From positions 19,700,979-19,764,978 of the forward strand of contig JACGWO010000011.1 in the NCBI GenBank assembly GCA_034509735.1: a stretch of DNA of 64,000 nucleotides, read 5' to 3'. Each line of letters starts with the position of its first letter. Position 1 is the first letter of the stretch. Under the pieces are notes generated by a model. The model was not told the origin of the DNA and ran no database searches. It saw only the letters and a program-made list of their open reading frames with translations. The position numbers and the translations under genes are program-made. This document shows, piece after piece, positions 36,415-46,956 of this stretch. Source of the stretch: Sesamum alatum. Its lineage: Eukaryota; Streptophyta; Magnoliopsida; Lamiales; Pedaliaceae.

Positions 36415-37600
36415 AGGGTTTAAAGCAAATTATCCCCTATGATATTGAAAATGAGCAAATTACCCCCATGTGAAAAATAAATACCAAATTACCCCCCTGT
36501 GTTTATGAAAATAGAGCAATTTAGCCCCCTCACCCGTTTCGTGCAATATACGCGCCTTTTACATGTTTTTTTAATTTTATATTTACAATACTACGGTCCA
36601 AATTTAACTATTAGATCAATGTCTCAAATCTTACTTAATTCAAATCAACGGTCTAGATTTAAATTTGTAAATATACCTAATACATATTTATACAAATATT
36701 AATTTAAAATATAGTATATGTAATATATTTATAGATATATAATAAATATATGTAATTATATATTTATAAATATATATACATATATACAGAGAGGGAGAGA
36801 GAACGACGGGGAAGGGAGGCGTGGCTACCGGAATAGGGGAAGGGAGGCGTGGCAACGGAGAGTGGTGGTTTGGGCGCGGCGATGGAGTGGTGGTTTAGGC
36901 ACGGCGACGGGCGAAAGGGGCGGGGGAAGGGAGAGCCGGTGACAGGAGTTGGGGCGGCGACTCGTTCTGAAGAGGGTGGGGCGCGGCGCGGCGGATTGGA
37001 GGGGCAAGGCGATGCGGCGGCGACTGGTTTAGGGGAGGGGGTGGCGGTGGCCTGCAGTGGGCGGGGTGGGGGGTGGGGGTTTGGGCAACACCTGGTTTTG
37101 TTGGGGGGGGGGGGGCACCGAGGCAGGTGCTGGGACGGGGAGGGGCGACGACGAGGGGTGGCGATGAGGCCTCGGGTTGTGGTGACGGCGCCGGCGGGTG
37201 GAGGACGGCGACAGCGGTGGATGGATGGGGAAGGGGATGGGGCAGCTGCGGGGCGGGGGGGGGGGGGTTTGGATTTTTTTTTCTATTTTTATTCTAAATA
37301 AAAATATATATTTTATTAAAAAACTATATATTTTATATATATAAAAATAGTATAAATACTTTTTAATAATATTTTAGTTATTAATAAATATTATATATAA
37401 TATTATATAAAAATAATATTTTATTCCTAAAAATATCATGCCCAGTCGCAAGAGGAGAAGAGTGCACTACACACTCCCCTCTAAGGGGGTAAATTGTTAT
37501 ATTTTCATAAACACGCGAGAGTAATTTGATATTTATTTTTGCACAGGGAGGTAGTTTGCTCATTTCCAATATCATAAGGGGGTAGTTTGCATTTTTCCCT
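36415..37600. mobile_element. Mutator-type element with GC-rich passenger (Pack-MULE-like), 1186 bp
   Basis: Inverted repeats of about 120 bp bound the element. The left reads TATGATATTGAAAATGAGCA and the reverse complement of the right reads TATGATATTGGAAATGAGCA. Both continue through AAATTACCCCC-type and GTGTTTATGAAAATA blocks. ATATATTT flanks both sides exactly (36407-36414 and 37601-37608), an 8-bp target-site duplication. Between the arms lies an extremely GC-rich segment (about 36790-37270) in otherwise AT-rich DNA. Long TIRs plus an 8-bp duplication point to Mutator. GC-rich captured fragments are the hallmark of Pack-MULEs, but capture from a host gene is inference. Confidence 0.75.
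36790..37300. other. GC-rich passenger inside the Mutator-type element
   Basis: This G-rich (plus strand) stretch carries GGCGGCGA and GGGGGTGG-type runs and long G homopolymers (for example 37101-37114 and 37253-37267). A 150-codon plus-strand frame from 36849 is Gly/Arg/Ala-rich with no recognised domain. The minus strand gives a short Pro/Ser/His-rich frame. Either could be a fragment of a captured exon (for instance a Gly- or Pro-rich region) or simple-sequence expansion. I do not call it a gene. Confidence 0.4.
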
Positions 37601-37608
37601 ATATATTT

Positions 37609-38578
37609 ATACCTTATTATCCTTTTGCTGTCTCCCAATTTCTGGTCTGCCAATTTCAATTTTTACTTTTATAATTTGTTCATTTATTTTATTTTTCACT
37701 TTTTATGTTTAAGAAAATACATTTCCCCCCATATTATCCAACTAATCCATATTTCTTTTTATATATGGATTTTCTTTCATCTATTTATTCTCTTTATATT
37801 ATTTTACACAATTGTATCTTGATAATAGTTATTAATTTAATAAAAATATTATTGTATTTGCACAAATGGAGTGTGCGTTCCTGACTAGTAGATAGATCAA
37901 GGGAGAGCACCTCTTCGGTGTCTCTCCCTTTTTTTGGTTTGTTTTTGCTCTCATTTAATTTAATTTTATTATTATTTTTATCTAATTTTCCACTCCCCTG
38001 TTTTCTTTTAACATTTATTTTTTTTAAATTTTCATTCATCTTTTGTGTCCCCATCATTTTTATAATTTTAATATTAACTTATTAATTTGTATATACTTTA
38101 TTAAATAATAAAATTTTATGATATTTTATTTTAAATAATATTATAGAACTTACACACACATAGGGTGTGTCACAAATTACTAATTATTATTAAGAGATAA
38201 TACTTTTTTGGTGTATAACTTAATTTTTTGTTTGCCATTTATTTTTAAAATTTGAATTAATTAACAATTTTTTGACTCCTCCATTTTATAATGTTTTCCC
38301 ATAACTACTTTTGGTAGTTATTTTGTTTTTCTCATGCATCTTTCTATTTCTACAACATTATTAATTATCTTTATTTATTAATGTTTTTTATAAATCAAAA
38401 TATTTATATTAACTTATTATCTTATTATATATTTGTAGGTACTTTTTTACTCTACAAAAATTAATAATACAATATTTGTTTTAATTTATTTTTAGAAATT
38501 ATGCGCATATATAGGATGTACCATGCACTTACTAGTATATATAAAATATGTAGGAAACAATGTAATTGTAGTCCTGTA
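37609..38578. other. AT-rich spacer
   Basis: Very AT-rich. Two TAGGGTGTG/TAGGATGTACC-like motifs following TATATA (about 38161 and 38512) may be remnants of a repeat. No gene is recognised. Confidence 0.35.
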
Positions 38579-39304
38579 CACTACAAAAAAAATGCGGGAA
38601 TTGAAACGGTAACAGGAACGATTTTTTTAATATTTGGAACGGTAAATAATTCACTTGAACCTTTTGGACTGCAATTAGGAACGGTTGAGGAACGGGAGGC
38701 AATCCGTGGCAATAAGAGGCGATCCTAATAATTAGGAACTGTAACGAAGACACCGTTCCTATGTGGGAACAGTTTTTAGCATTTTTTCAGGGTACCATTC
38801 CTAATTACCTTTGTACGTATAAATTTATAATTTTTGCATTTGGAACACCTTATAAACTTTAAGAACGGTAGCATCAAAATTAAATCGCGCAATTAGGAAC
38901 GGTAGTTAGAACACATTTTGGAATTGTCACCTTATGTTGTAGATACAATTTAGCATGGTGTCTGGAATACATGTAGGAGCGATAAGTTGTATAGATTAGG
39001 ATCGGTAATTGGAATATATTTTGTCGCGTTCCTTAGGAACGGTTTTAGCACTCTAACTTTGGAATACCACTTTGGACAGGTTTTTGGTATTTCTTTTAGA
39101 ACAAAAGCCTAACCATGAAAGAATTAATTTTGGAATACATGTAGGCACGGTACGTCCCGTCTTTAGGAACGGTTGGCTTCTATTTTTGGAATGGTTATTT
39201 AATCGGCATTGGGAACGGTAAATTTATATAGGAATGGTATATGGCACTGAAAGGCCGTCTAAAGTACCGTTCCTAACAAATGAATTAATAATTTTTTTAT
39301 AGTA
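38579..39304. mobile_element. CACTA terminus with GGAACGGT subterminal repeats
   Basis: It begins CACTACAAAAAAAATGCGGG, a classic CACTA (En/Spm) terminus. Over the next 700 bp more than ten copies of GGAACGGT or close variants occur on both strands (for example near 38637, 38676, 38751, 38900, 39042, 39168, 39214 and 39271). These would be transposase-binding motifs in this superfamily. The segment may be the left end of the element carrying the Transposase_24 gene at 39465-41043. Alternatively, the degraded TTTTTTTATAGTA at 39292-39304 may be the far end of a separate 0.7-kb element. Confidence 0.7.
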
Positions 39305-39464
39305 ATAATTATTATCATTTAAATATAAATTAAATAATTAATAATATTTTAATTTTATAATTAATATTTAAATATGAAAAAATGCATAATTTAGAAATAT
39401 AAATTATATTAAATACGAATATTATTCAATTTAATTACAAAAAAATAATAAAAAAATACATAAT

Positions 39465-41043
39465 CTACTCCTCGTCCCCATCGGCCTCGTCCATCTCATT
39501 AATGTTTGGAAGGGTGGGGTCTCTAGGAGGCCGTGATGGGCCGGCGCCGGAGTGACTGGTCTGCATGGCCTTCATCATGCCCATTAGGTCCATCATCATC
39601 TCCTCGAGGCGGACCATCCGACCCTCCATGTTTGACGAAGGCGCTGGCGCTGGCAGTGGTGATGGCGAGGTAACGGTCTGGATGAGACCCAGGGCCTCAG
39701 AACCAAGACCAAATACTCGGCCCTTGTTCTTGCCCCCGATGCAAGCCAGCCACATCTACTGCTCAGTCTGCGCCACCGAGCCTTCTGATTAGGAAGCAGG
39801 ATCCCCAGGATTGCACGGGGCCTGAGACTGATGATCCTCCATCATCTTCTGAAACATCTCCTGCAAAAATAATTAGAATAAATTAGAAAATTTTCAAAAT
39901 ATTTAAAAAAAAATAAACGAGAATGTATTAAGTACAACTTACCGCCACCTCCCCTGAGCTCGGCCCGCTCCAGCCGCTGTCGGCCTTCTTCTTGTAGCAT
40001 TTGGAGAATAACTCCATCTGCTTCACTGGCCAGCCGAGCTGCTCCTTCTGTAAAAAGAAATGGGAAACAGTTATTACCATTTTAATTTAATAGTAATAAA
40101 TAATTGAAATAACATTAAATATCTTATCAATTTCCGCTTGTGCATACCGACGGAGACAGATCACCTCGCGGTACACAGTAGCGGATGCGGCTGGGTTGAC
40201 GTTCCGGTTCGCCTTATTCTTCTCGTACTCCTGCTTGAACTCCGGGGACTCCTAGTATAGGAGGAGTTTGCCGCCACACCTCGTTCGCCAACGATAGAGG
40301 CTTCTGCAGTCTCTGTCTGGCGAGGACGAACTTCTTCCTGAGGAACTTCCCCACCCAAACATGAAAGATCTTGAACATCGACTCGTCGTCGGCGTCCAAC
40401 CAGTACGTCATCTGTATTAATATATATATATATATATATATCATAACATAGATTGTTAAAAATATTTAAAAACAAAAATTAATTGCCATTACCTTCAAAC
40501 TTTCAAACCAGAAATGCTGGTGCTCTGGCGGCACTTGCGCAAAATGCCCCAAGGATGGGGATAGTGTCCTCGCACGACCGTGCATGCGCTCGTGGATCTT
40601 CCGATCAGAACTGAAATTATAAAATAATTAGTATGACATAAAAATATTAATTTAAATTACAAAACAAAATTTAAAAATATAAATATACCTCGCATCGGCG
40701 AGTGTGATGTACTGGAGCGCGGATGGTGGTGGAGTGGTGGGGCCGGTGGGTTGGTGGTGGTGGTGGTGGTGGGGCAGCACATGGACGGGCCGGATTGACG
40801 GCCGGTGCAGTAGTGGATGATTCGGGCTGCTGATCCGGTGCAGCGGTAAGACGCACCGGGTTGCTGAGCCGGCGCAGGTGGTGCGGGTGCCTGCTCTACC
40901 GGTGGTGGTGGTCGGAACACTGCTTCCCCATCCTGGGAAGCAACACCGATCGGTGGTATAGCGGTTCACCGCGATCGCGGCCACGACCACGACCACGACC
41001 ACGGCCACGTCCACCTCCTCGAGGTGGAAAATTCCAACCATAC
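39465..41043 (-). pseudogene. CACTA-associated Transposase_24 (Ptta/En/Spm) gene, five exons, broken
   Basis: This is a minus-strand gene of the plant Ptta/En/Spm family, carried by CACTA elements and thought to help DNA binding. Exons with GT-AG borders can be drawn. Exon 1 (41043-40689) starts MYGWNFPPRGGGRGRGRGRG and is Gly/Arg- then Pro/His-rich. Exon 2 (40610-40493) reads IHERMHGRARTLSPSLGHFA. Exon 3 (40411-40148) reads MTYWLDADDESMFKIFHVW and, after a frameshift and a TAG, SPEFKQEYEKNKANRN. Exon 4 (40047-39943) reads KEQLGWPVKQMELFSKCYKK. Exon 5 (39860-39465) reads EMFQKMMEDHQSQ, then GGKNKGRVFGLGSEALG, and ends in a Met/Glu-rich helix and an acidic tail. Exon 5 has two in-frame stops and exon 1 needs frame changes. 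The domain order is that of the family, and the gene is not functional as it stands. Confidence 0.8.
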
Positions 41044-42234
41044 ATGATCTATAATTTTTTTAAAAAATATTAGTAGTATGAAGTTAAAAAAATATATGTA
41101 AGTATCAATTTATTGAATAATGATAATTTTCTAATTTTTAAAAATAATTATGCAAACTAAATCCTAAAATTATCTAACAAATGGATAATGAATCCCAATT
41201 TTGTTATTGAAGTTTTTCCTACAATGTTTACATAATCCTAAAATTATTTTTCCTAAAATATATTCTGAAATCCAAAATTGACGCTTAATTACACTAAATC
41301 CTTCTATTTTTCGTTTATATTTATACTAAATCCCAAAATTTTTCCTAAAATTTCACTAAATCCTTCTATTTTCCTATATATTTTATACTAAATACTAATA
41401 TTTGCCTATATCCTTACAAAATATCATAGAAAATTACCCAAATTTTTTTTAATTTCAGAAAATTAACAAATTTCATATATTATGAGTAAATTTTATTTTA
41501 CAAGAAAATTTTAAAAAAATAAATTCAGAAAAATAAAATTTCTGAATTTTTTTATAATTACAGAAAATATAAAGAATTTTTGGAAATTTTGTTAAAAATA
41601 CATAATCTTTAAAAATACAGAAATTTCTGAAAATATTTTAAATTTATAGAAAATGACATAAATTTTTTAAAATTTGAGAAAATTATCAGAAATTTCACAA
41701 AAAAATATAAATTTACAAAAAAAATTCACAAATTTTCTGAATTTTTCATAATTTGGGAAATTTACAGAAAAAAATCTGATTTTTTTTTTAAATTTATAGA
41801 AAATTACATAAAATTTACAAAAATTTGCCAAATTTTCAGAATTTGAAAAAATTAAAATTTCCATATTTTTAAAAATTATTTTCTGAATTTTCTAATATTA
41901 CACAAACATAATATCAAATTACATATATAAGTGAATAAAAAATTAAAATACAATTAAAACATAAAGTATGATTAAAAAAATAAGAAAAATATGAATAATT
42001 AAAAAAAATTGAGAAAAAGTCAAATTCCCAAGGAAATGAATAAAAATACCACCAAAGTATTAGGAATTTACATTCCCGGAAACATTTCCAACTTTTAGGA
42101 ATATAATTCCTTCTGCAAATTTGAAGCAATGTAACCAAACAAAAAATATGATGCTTTGTAATTAAATTCACCTAAAATATGTCATTTCCTACCAAACACA
42201 TGGGTCCTTAGAGTCTTCATCAACCAGAAATATT
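41044..42234. other. AT-rich spacer with a possible MITE end
   Basis: The region is low-complexity A/T-rich (41460-42000: repeated TTTTCAGAAATTT-like phrases on both strands), and open frames here are noise. The last part (about 42060-42212) ends TTTCCTACCAAACACATGGGTCC, resembling a PIF/Tourist- or hAT-type terminal segment, but no partner end was located. Confidence 0.4.
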
Positions 42235-44021
42235 GGGGAAAAAAAAAAGGTCATTTATTTGATCAAAGTTTGTAGCTAGAAACACAACTAGAAAATCTGG
42301 TCCAAAATTATTTTTAGTTTTTCCATCTCTTACTCCTAAGTTCATTCATACATGAAATAGAAAGAAAGCTTTAAAGGGTTTGAAATATTCCTTGAAAAAG
42401 CTACATCGGAATCAATAACTTTATTCAAAAGGGAAAAACTAGCTAAAACAATACACCATCTCTAGATTCACAAATTGAGCTATCATTTAAACACATGAAC
42501 CTATAGGCAGCATCGTTATGAGCATAATCAATAAACACACAATCAACAGTTTTAAGTCCAATATTTGATTTTCTAAGTTTTGGACATGCAACCTTAGCGA
42601 AGCACCTTCACATATTGAGGTCATTAAGGTTAGGTGCAAAACCTCTCCATATTTCATGAGTTTTATCTAATTTTTCATGTGGACTCTATTAAGAATATAA
42701 CATCCAGATTTAGAACAACTTCCTCCCACATATTATCAGGCATGCCAGAACTTAGTAGCATAACATTCGTCATATTTTTTCGTTCAACTATGCCACTATG
42801 TTGAGGTGTATAAAGTGCACTAGTCTCATGGATAATTTACCATTGTTTCATAATATTTTTTTAAGAAATTAGTTCCATATTTGCCACCTCTATCAGATAT
42901 AAGCTATTTAACCTTGTTGTCTAGTTCGTTTTCAGCTTCGAATTTGTATTTTAAAAATTATTTCACACGTTTCGTCTTTTGTTCTTAGTAGATAAATTGT
43001 AGTACACCTAGAAAAGTCATCTACAAAAAAAAATATAGTTACCTTTTACTACTTTTACTTAGTGTATTTTCGAAATGAGCTAGATCGGAATGGATCACTT
43101 CAGGCAATTTAGTGCTTTCTAATTGTGCTAGGTTTAAAAGATTTCTTGACATACTTTGCTTCTACATAGATTGAAGATATAGATCAATCATTTGTATTGA
43201 TGTGTTTAATAGATGCATATTTTTCAGCCTTTTAATTAAAGCACAAAATTAACATGTCCTAGCCTACCATGCCACACATTAATAGATTCAATCATATAAG
43301 TAGAACTTGAGGCGCTACTATTAGAAATAGTTGGAATTGTGTTTACGACAAACAATCCATCTTACCGGTATCCTTTTCCTACGAAATCACCATTTCTGGT
43401 TATTATGACCTTGTCAACTTCTATCACTACTTTTAAAACCCACCTTGTTTTGCAGACTACCAGAACTTAGATTCCTATGCAGTGAAGGCACATACAACAC
43501 ATCATTTAAAGCTAAAGTTTCTTTCAGAGGTAAGTTTGAGAAAAATATTTCCTTTACCTAAAACTCCAGCAGTAGTGGAGTTTCCTATGAAGATGCATTC
43601 ACTATTGATTGTTTCGTGGAATTCATGGAGTAGCTAATTATTGTAACAAAATTGTTTTGGAGTACTTATGTCCAACACCCAATCAGTTTTGTTCTCCGCC
43701 AGGTTTGCCTCCATGACTATTGCAATAATGATCTCATCATTTTCGATGAGGTTGACTTATGAAGTGATTTGAGACATCAGTTTCTGATTCATCTTCTTTT
43801 GGTCTTTTCTCTAGAAGCATTGATAAGCCTTGTGGCCTAGTTTCCCACAACAGTAGTCGAGATGCTTGTTCTTTTGAATTTTCCCATCGCGTCCCTTGAA
43901 TGACTTTTGTTGTTCGCCTTTTTGGGATTTTTTCCCCAAAGTTGAAACATATCTTTAGAAGATCCAGTAGATTTAACTAAGTTAGCTTTAATAGAAAGAG
44001 AAAAAATTGAGTTTAGCTTAT
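42235..44021 (-). pseudogene. copia element F, left part (gag knuckle, protease, integrase)
   Basis: Minus-strand Ty1/copia polyprotein. Reading right to left: the gag C-terminus (IKANLVKSTGSSKD, about 43990-43940); a degraded zinc knuckle YCCGKLGHKAYQC (about 43860-43815, first Cys lost); a protease region with many stops (about 43750-43450); and the integrase, with a GGKYGTNFLKK-like segment at about 42895-42860 and YTPQHSGIVERKN (about 42815-42775). After that come MPDNMWEEVV and, near 42560-42460, VDCVFIDYAHNDAAYRF and ESRDGVLF, the integrase/RT linker. RT and RNase H are missing to the left of about 42235. Its gag N-terminal half lies at 53914-54480, beyond element E. Confidence 0.82.
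44017..44021. repeat. target-site duplication of element E, left copy
   Basis: CTTAT at 44017-44021 is repeated at 53909-53913, directly outside the two LTRs of element E. Five bases is the length made by copia integrase. Confidence 0.9.
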
Positions 44022-44251
44022 TGTTAATGTAATATTTGGTATATTATTATTGGCTGATTTGTAGGTATATATTTTAGCTAAACATATTGTTAGGGCATAT
44101 TGTTAGGACTTTGATAGGGCTCTAATTTATCACTTACCTTACTTAGTACCATTTTCTTAGCTATATAAACCATGTATCATCTCTTGTAATTCACACACTT
44201 AATATAGAAGAACATCTTCTCTCAAAAAGCTTGGTCCTTTTGCATCTTTCA
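44022..44251 (+). repeat. 5' LTR of element E
   Basis: It starts TGTTAATGTAATATTTGG and ends TTTGCATCTTTCA. It aligns to the 3' LTR through TTAGGACTTTGATAGGGCTC, TTATCACTTACCTTACTTAG and CATCTCTTGTAATTCACACA. A TATA-like CTATATAAACC at 44161-44171 is about 50 bp upstream of the CATCTCTTG block and is probably the promoter. Confidence 0.9.
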
Positions 44252-44808
44252 TGTACCAAAGGGTTTAAAACCTTGCAAAAAAGTCAGTGCACCCACACCA
44301 CTCGTCACTGCTAGCTCCGATCTAAATCTTGGCTCACTACAAGAAAATTAAGTATTAGCAAACCTAATATTTACCATGGCTTAAAAGCCATATAGTAGAT
44401 GTAAAGAAAAAACCATGACTTTTTTTCGCCGTGGCTATAATTTTTTTTTCCACCTTGGCAATTTGAGTCGAGGTGGATTACCTTCTTTTTATTTTTTTTT
44501 ATTTTCTCTGTTAATGCTCTACTTTTTCTTATTCTGACTTTTTCTTTTTCTTTTTTATTTTAACTCTATTTTTCTAATCAAACTTTCTCTTCCCCAATCC
44601 TCAATCTCACTCGTCGTTCTCACTCGTCCTTCTTTCTGCTCCTCACTCTCAAATCTCAAATTTCTTTCCAATTCCTCCTCAATCTCAGATTTTCTTATCC
44701 AATTCCTTTTCTCTTCAAAACTCAGTTTGCCATTAATTCCTTTTCAACCTTAAATCCGTTTTTTTTTTAGAAAAATTACTCTTTCCATAAAACCCCTAAA
44801 AGCACTAT

Positions 44809-45198
44809 TTGTCTGAAATTCCTCTTCAAGAGAGCGATCGAGAAGACGCAGAAGAGGGGATCATTGCAATATATCCTGAAAGTCTCAAGCCAAGGAAAGC
44901 TTCTCTAGGAAAAAAGGTCGATTTGCTAAATTTGGGGCTGCCACCGCCGCCATCATCGCCGACGACCCCAAACTCCACCTCGCCAGAACCTTCACTGGCT
45001 CCAATTCTCTTTTGCTCACCAAATGCCCTCACCTTTTCTCCACTTCTTCCACTGCCAGCGCCTCCTCTCTCATCTGAGCTGTCTCCACGCTACACTCTTT
45101 TCTTCTTCTATCTCATTCCATATTTTCATCCCCTTATTTTTTTTTTTCCAATTTCTATTCACATTCTGGATGTCTGCTCCTTTTGTCCTTTTTCCTAA
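44809..45198 (+). other. coding-like passenger inside the CACTA element
   Basis: The C/T-rich plus-strand sequence around 44560-44760 looks like a 5' leader (pyrimidine-rich, TCTCAAATC repeats). It is followed by a frame from 44809 that is acidic and then Pro/Ser-rich (SDREDAEEGIIA, then LGLPPPPSSPTTP). An overlapping frame reads AAIIADDPKLHLARTFTG, which also looks protein-like. I do not recognise either. The arrangement resembles a captured first exon of a host gene with its 5' UTR, which is inference. Confidence 0.3.
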
Positions 45199-46500
45199 GT
45201 ATTTCTTATATTGCTCTGTTTTGTTGGGTTTTGGAATATGAATTTTGGAGATCTACCGTCCTTTTTATTTGTAGAAGTTTTTTCTGTTTTCAGTTTTCTA
45301 CAAAAATTGTGAATTTGGTTTTCCAATCCCCCCAGTATTTTAGGAGGTGCTGCGAGAATTAATAGTTGATTTGATGAACTTTTAGCTACAGTTATTGTTT
45401 CTAATCCATGGTATGTTGACATGATATTCAGTTGGAACTGAAAAATGTGGTTTGCCACATGTTCACTTTTCTTGCTTACTGGTGTTGAGACTAGTTCTTT
45501 ACACAATTGGCATAATATATTGGTTGGAATTTTTGGTTAAATTAATGCTTGTTGCTGGCCAGCTTTCTGGTTTGATAAGTAAAACTTTATCTGGAAATAT
45601 TAGTGAGCTTAAATGCCACAAGTTGGTCTTGGTATTGATATGTTAGTTTGAGTTGAGATTTGATGAGAAGGATATTTGAATTGGTAAAAATGGAATGAGT
45701 TATACAAGAGTTGGGCTTTGGGAATTGATATCTCTTGTTTCCAGAGTCTTGATTTTAATATCTCATTAGGTTCAGATATTTTGCTCCAAATTAGTGTACT
45801 TTATTTTCATATTTCAGGTCTAGGATTATTGCTGCGCGAAATAACTAATGAGTTGGTTAGTCACCGTTAGTGGTAATATATAGGGAAAATAAGACTAGTG
45901 GTTTTTGGTGCTGCTCTAAAAGTAAATGAAAAGAGTTTGTTGTAGTAAGTCAAGTTTGATTGAGGTGAGAGTAAATAAGAGGAGCTTCATCTCCATTGCA
46001 TTCTGATAAACATAAAAAGGAACACCCAATTCATTTACAATGTAAAAAAGAATAAACAATATTCTAAATTTGCTGAATGTTTGGATAAACATATTGTCAA
46101 ATGTTGAGGAGAACAAAACAAATCCATTAGAACAGAAGCAGAAGAAGAAAATTCATTATGAAAAATGTGAGACTGTGGTTGTGGAGGTAATATGAGACGA
46201 GCGAGGGATGTGTCCGTTACTTCTCCGAAGCTCCTATGCAACTACCTTTAAATGAAGTCGCTCAAATACCATTGCCATATTTACGGTGGAAGAGCTATCA
46301 GTTTCTAACTTAAAGATTAGATATATGGAGCAAAAGATTTGTATGTAGTTCTTATACCTGTTTCAATTCCAAGTATCTTTTGGTAGGGAAACTCTAGGCC
46401 TGCTTACTATAAGTATCAATTGCGTCTACGGAAGAAAAAGAAACATGAATCGTGTCTCCTATCCTGAGAAACAAAAATAAAATACAAATATAAATAAATT

Positions 46501-46582
46501 CGTCGCCTGAGAGATTCGAACTCTTGCGAGGAAACCCCATGTACTTAGCAGGCACACGCCTTAACCACTCGGCCAAAGCGAC
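46501..46582 (-). tRNA. tRNA-Ser (anticodon GCT)
   Basis: The minus strand gives a complete class II tRNA of 82 nt. The acceptor 5' strand GTCGCTT pairs with AGGCGAC. The D arm has TGGCCGAGTGGTTAAGGC, which is also the A box. The anticodon loop CTGCTAA carries GCT (decoding AGC/AGU serine codons). The variable arm has GGGGTTTCCTC, and the T arm has GAGTTCGAATC, the B box. A T run for Pol III termination lies about 25 nt downstream (A run near 46474-46478 on the plus strand), and CAA occurs just upstream. Two positions appear to be CpG-type transitions (variable-arm CCTC, and an A opposite C in the T stem), so folding may be slightly weakened. It sits inside a CACTA transposon. Confidence 0.9.
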
Positions 46583-46842
46583 ATTTGTGACAATTGGATG
46601 GGTAATATTAGTATTTGTATGTTTTGATTGCTACTCAAGAAGTGGTAGAAGATTTGTAGTGTCATATTTTGGGCTTGGTGGGCTTTCCAATGGCTCCATT
46701 TTTAACGAACAGCCACAACTTCATACAGACCAACTATAAGTGTGTTTAGCCTTTTTCATATTAGTCAAGTACATAAAAAAATTTTAAATTGATAGTTTAA
46801 CATTGCTATTGTTGCTTCTAACATGATTTACAAATCTAGGTT

Positions 46843-46956
46843 CAGGATCTACCAAGCACAAGTGGAACATCTAGCGTATTGACAACAAGTGCAAATATAT
46901 CAAGTTATGATTCAGCTAGGAAGGAGTCTAAACTATATAGAATGTCACATACAAAT
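46843..46956 (+). other. exon-like segment inside the CACTA element
   Basis: The sequence is flanked by CTAG on the left and GTATACC on the right, as for an internal exon. The reading LPSTSGTSSVLTTSANIS then SSYDSARKESKLYRMS is Ser/Thr-rich and protein-like. No family is recognised. Another short protein-like piece, FDLLNKYIDHHKFTPRTMQ, lies at about 48279-48337. Both could be parts of a captured host gene. Evidence is weak. Confidence 0.25.

Noticed and set aside
41460..42000. Low-complexity TTTCAGAAATTT repeats considered as a CRISPR-like or satellite array
   Set aside because: No fixed unit length, no unique spacers, and a eukaryotic context. Best described as AT-rich low-complexity DNA.
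46394..46576. 60-codon minus-strand frame starting MAEWLRRVPAKYMG
   Set aside because: It is the translated shadow of the tRNA-Ser gene.
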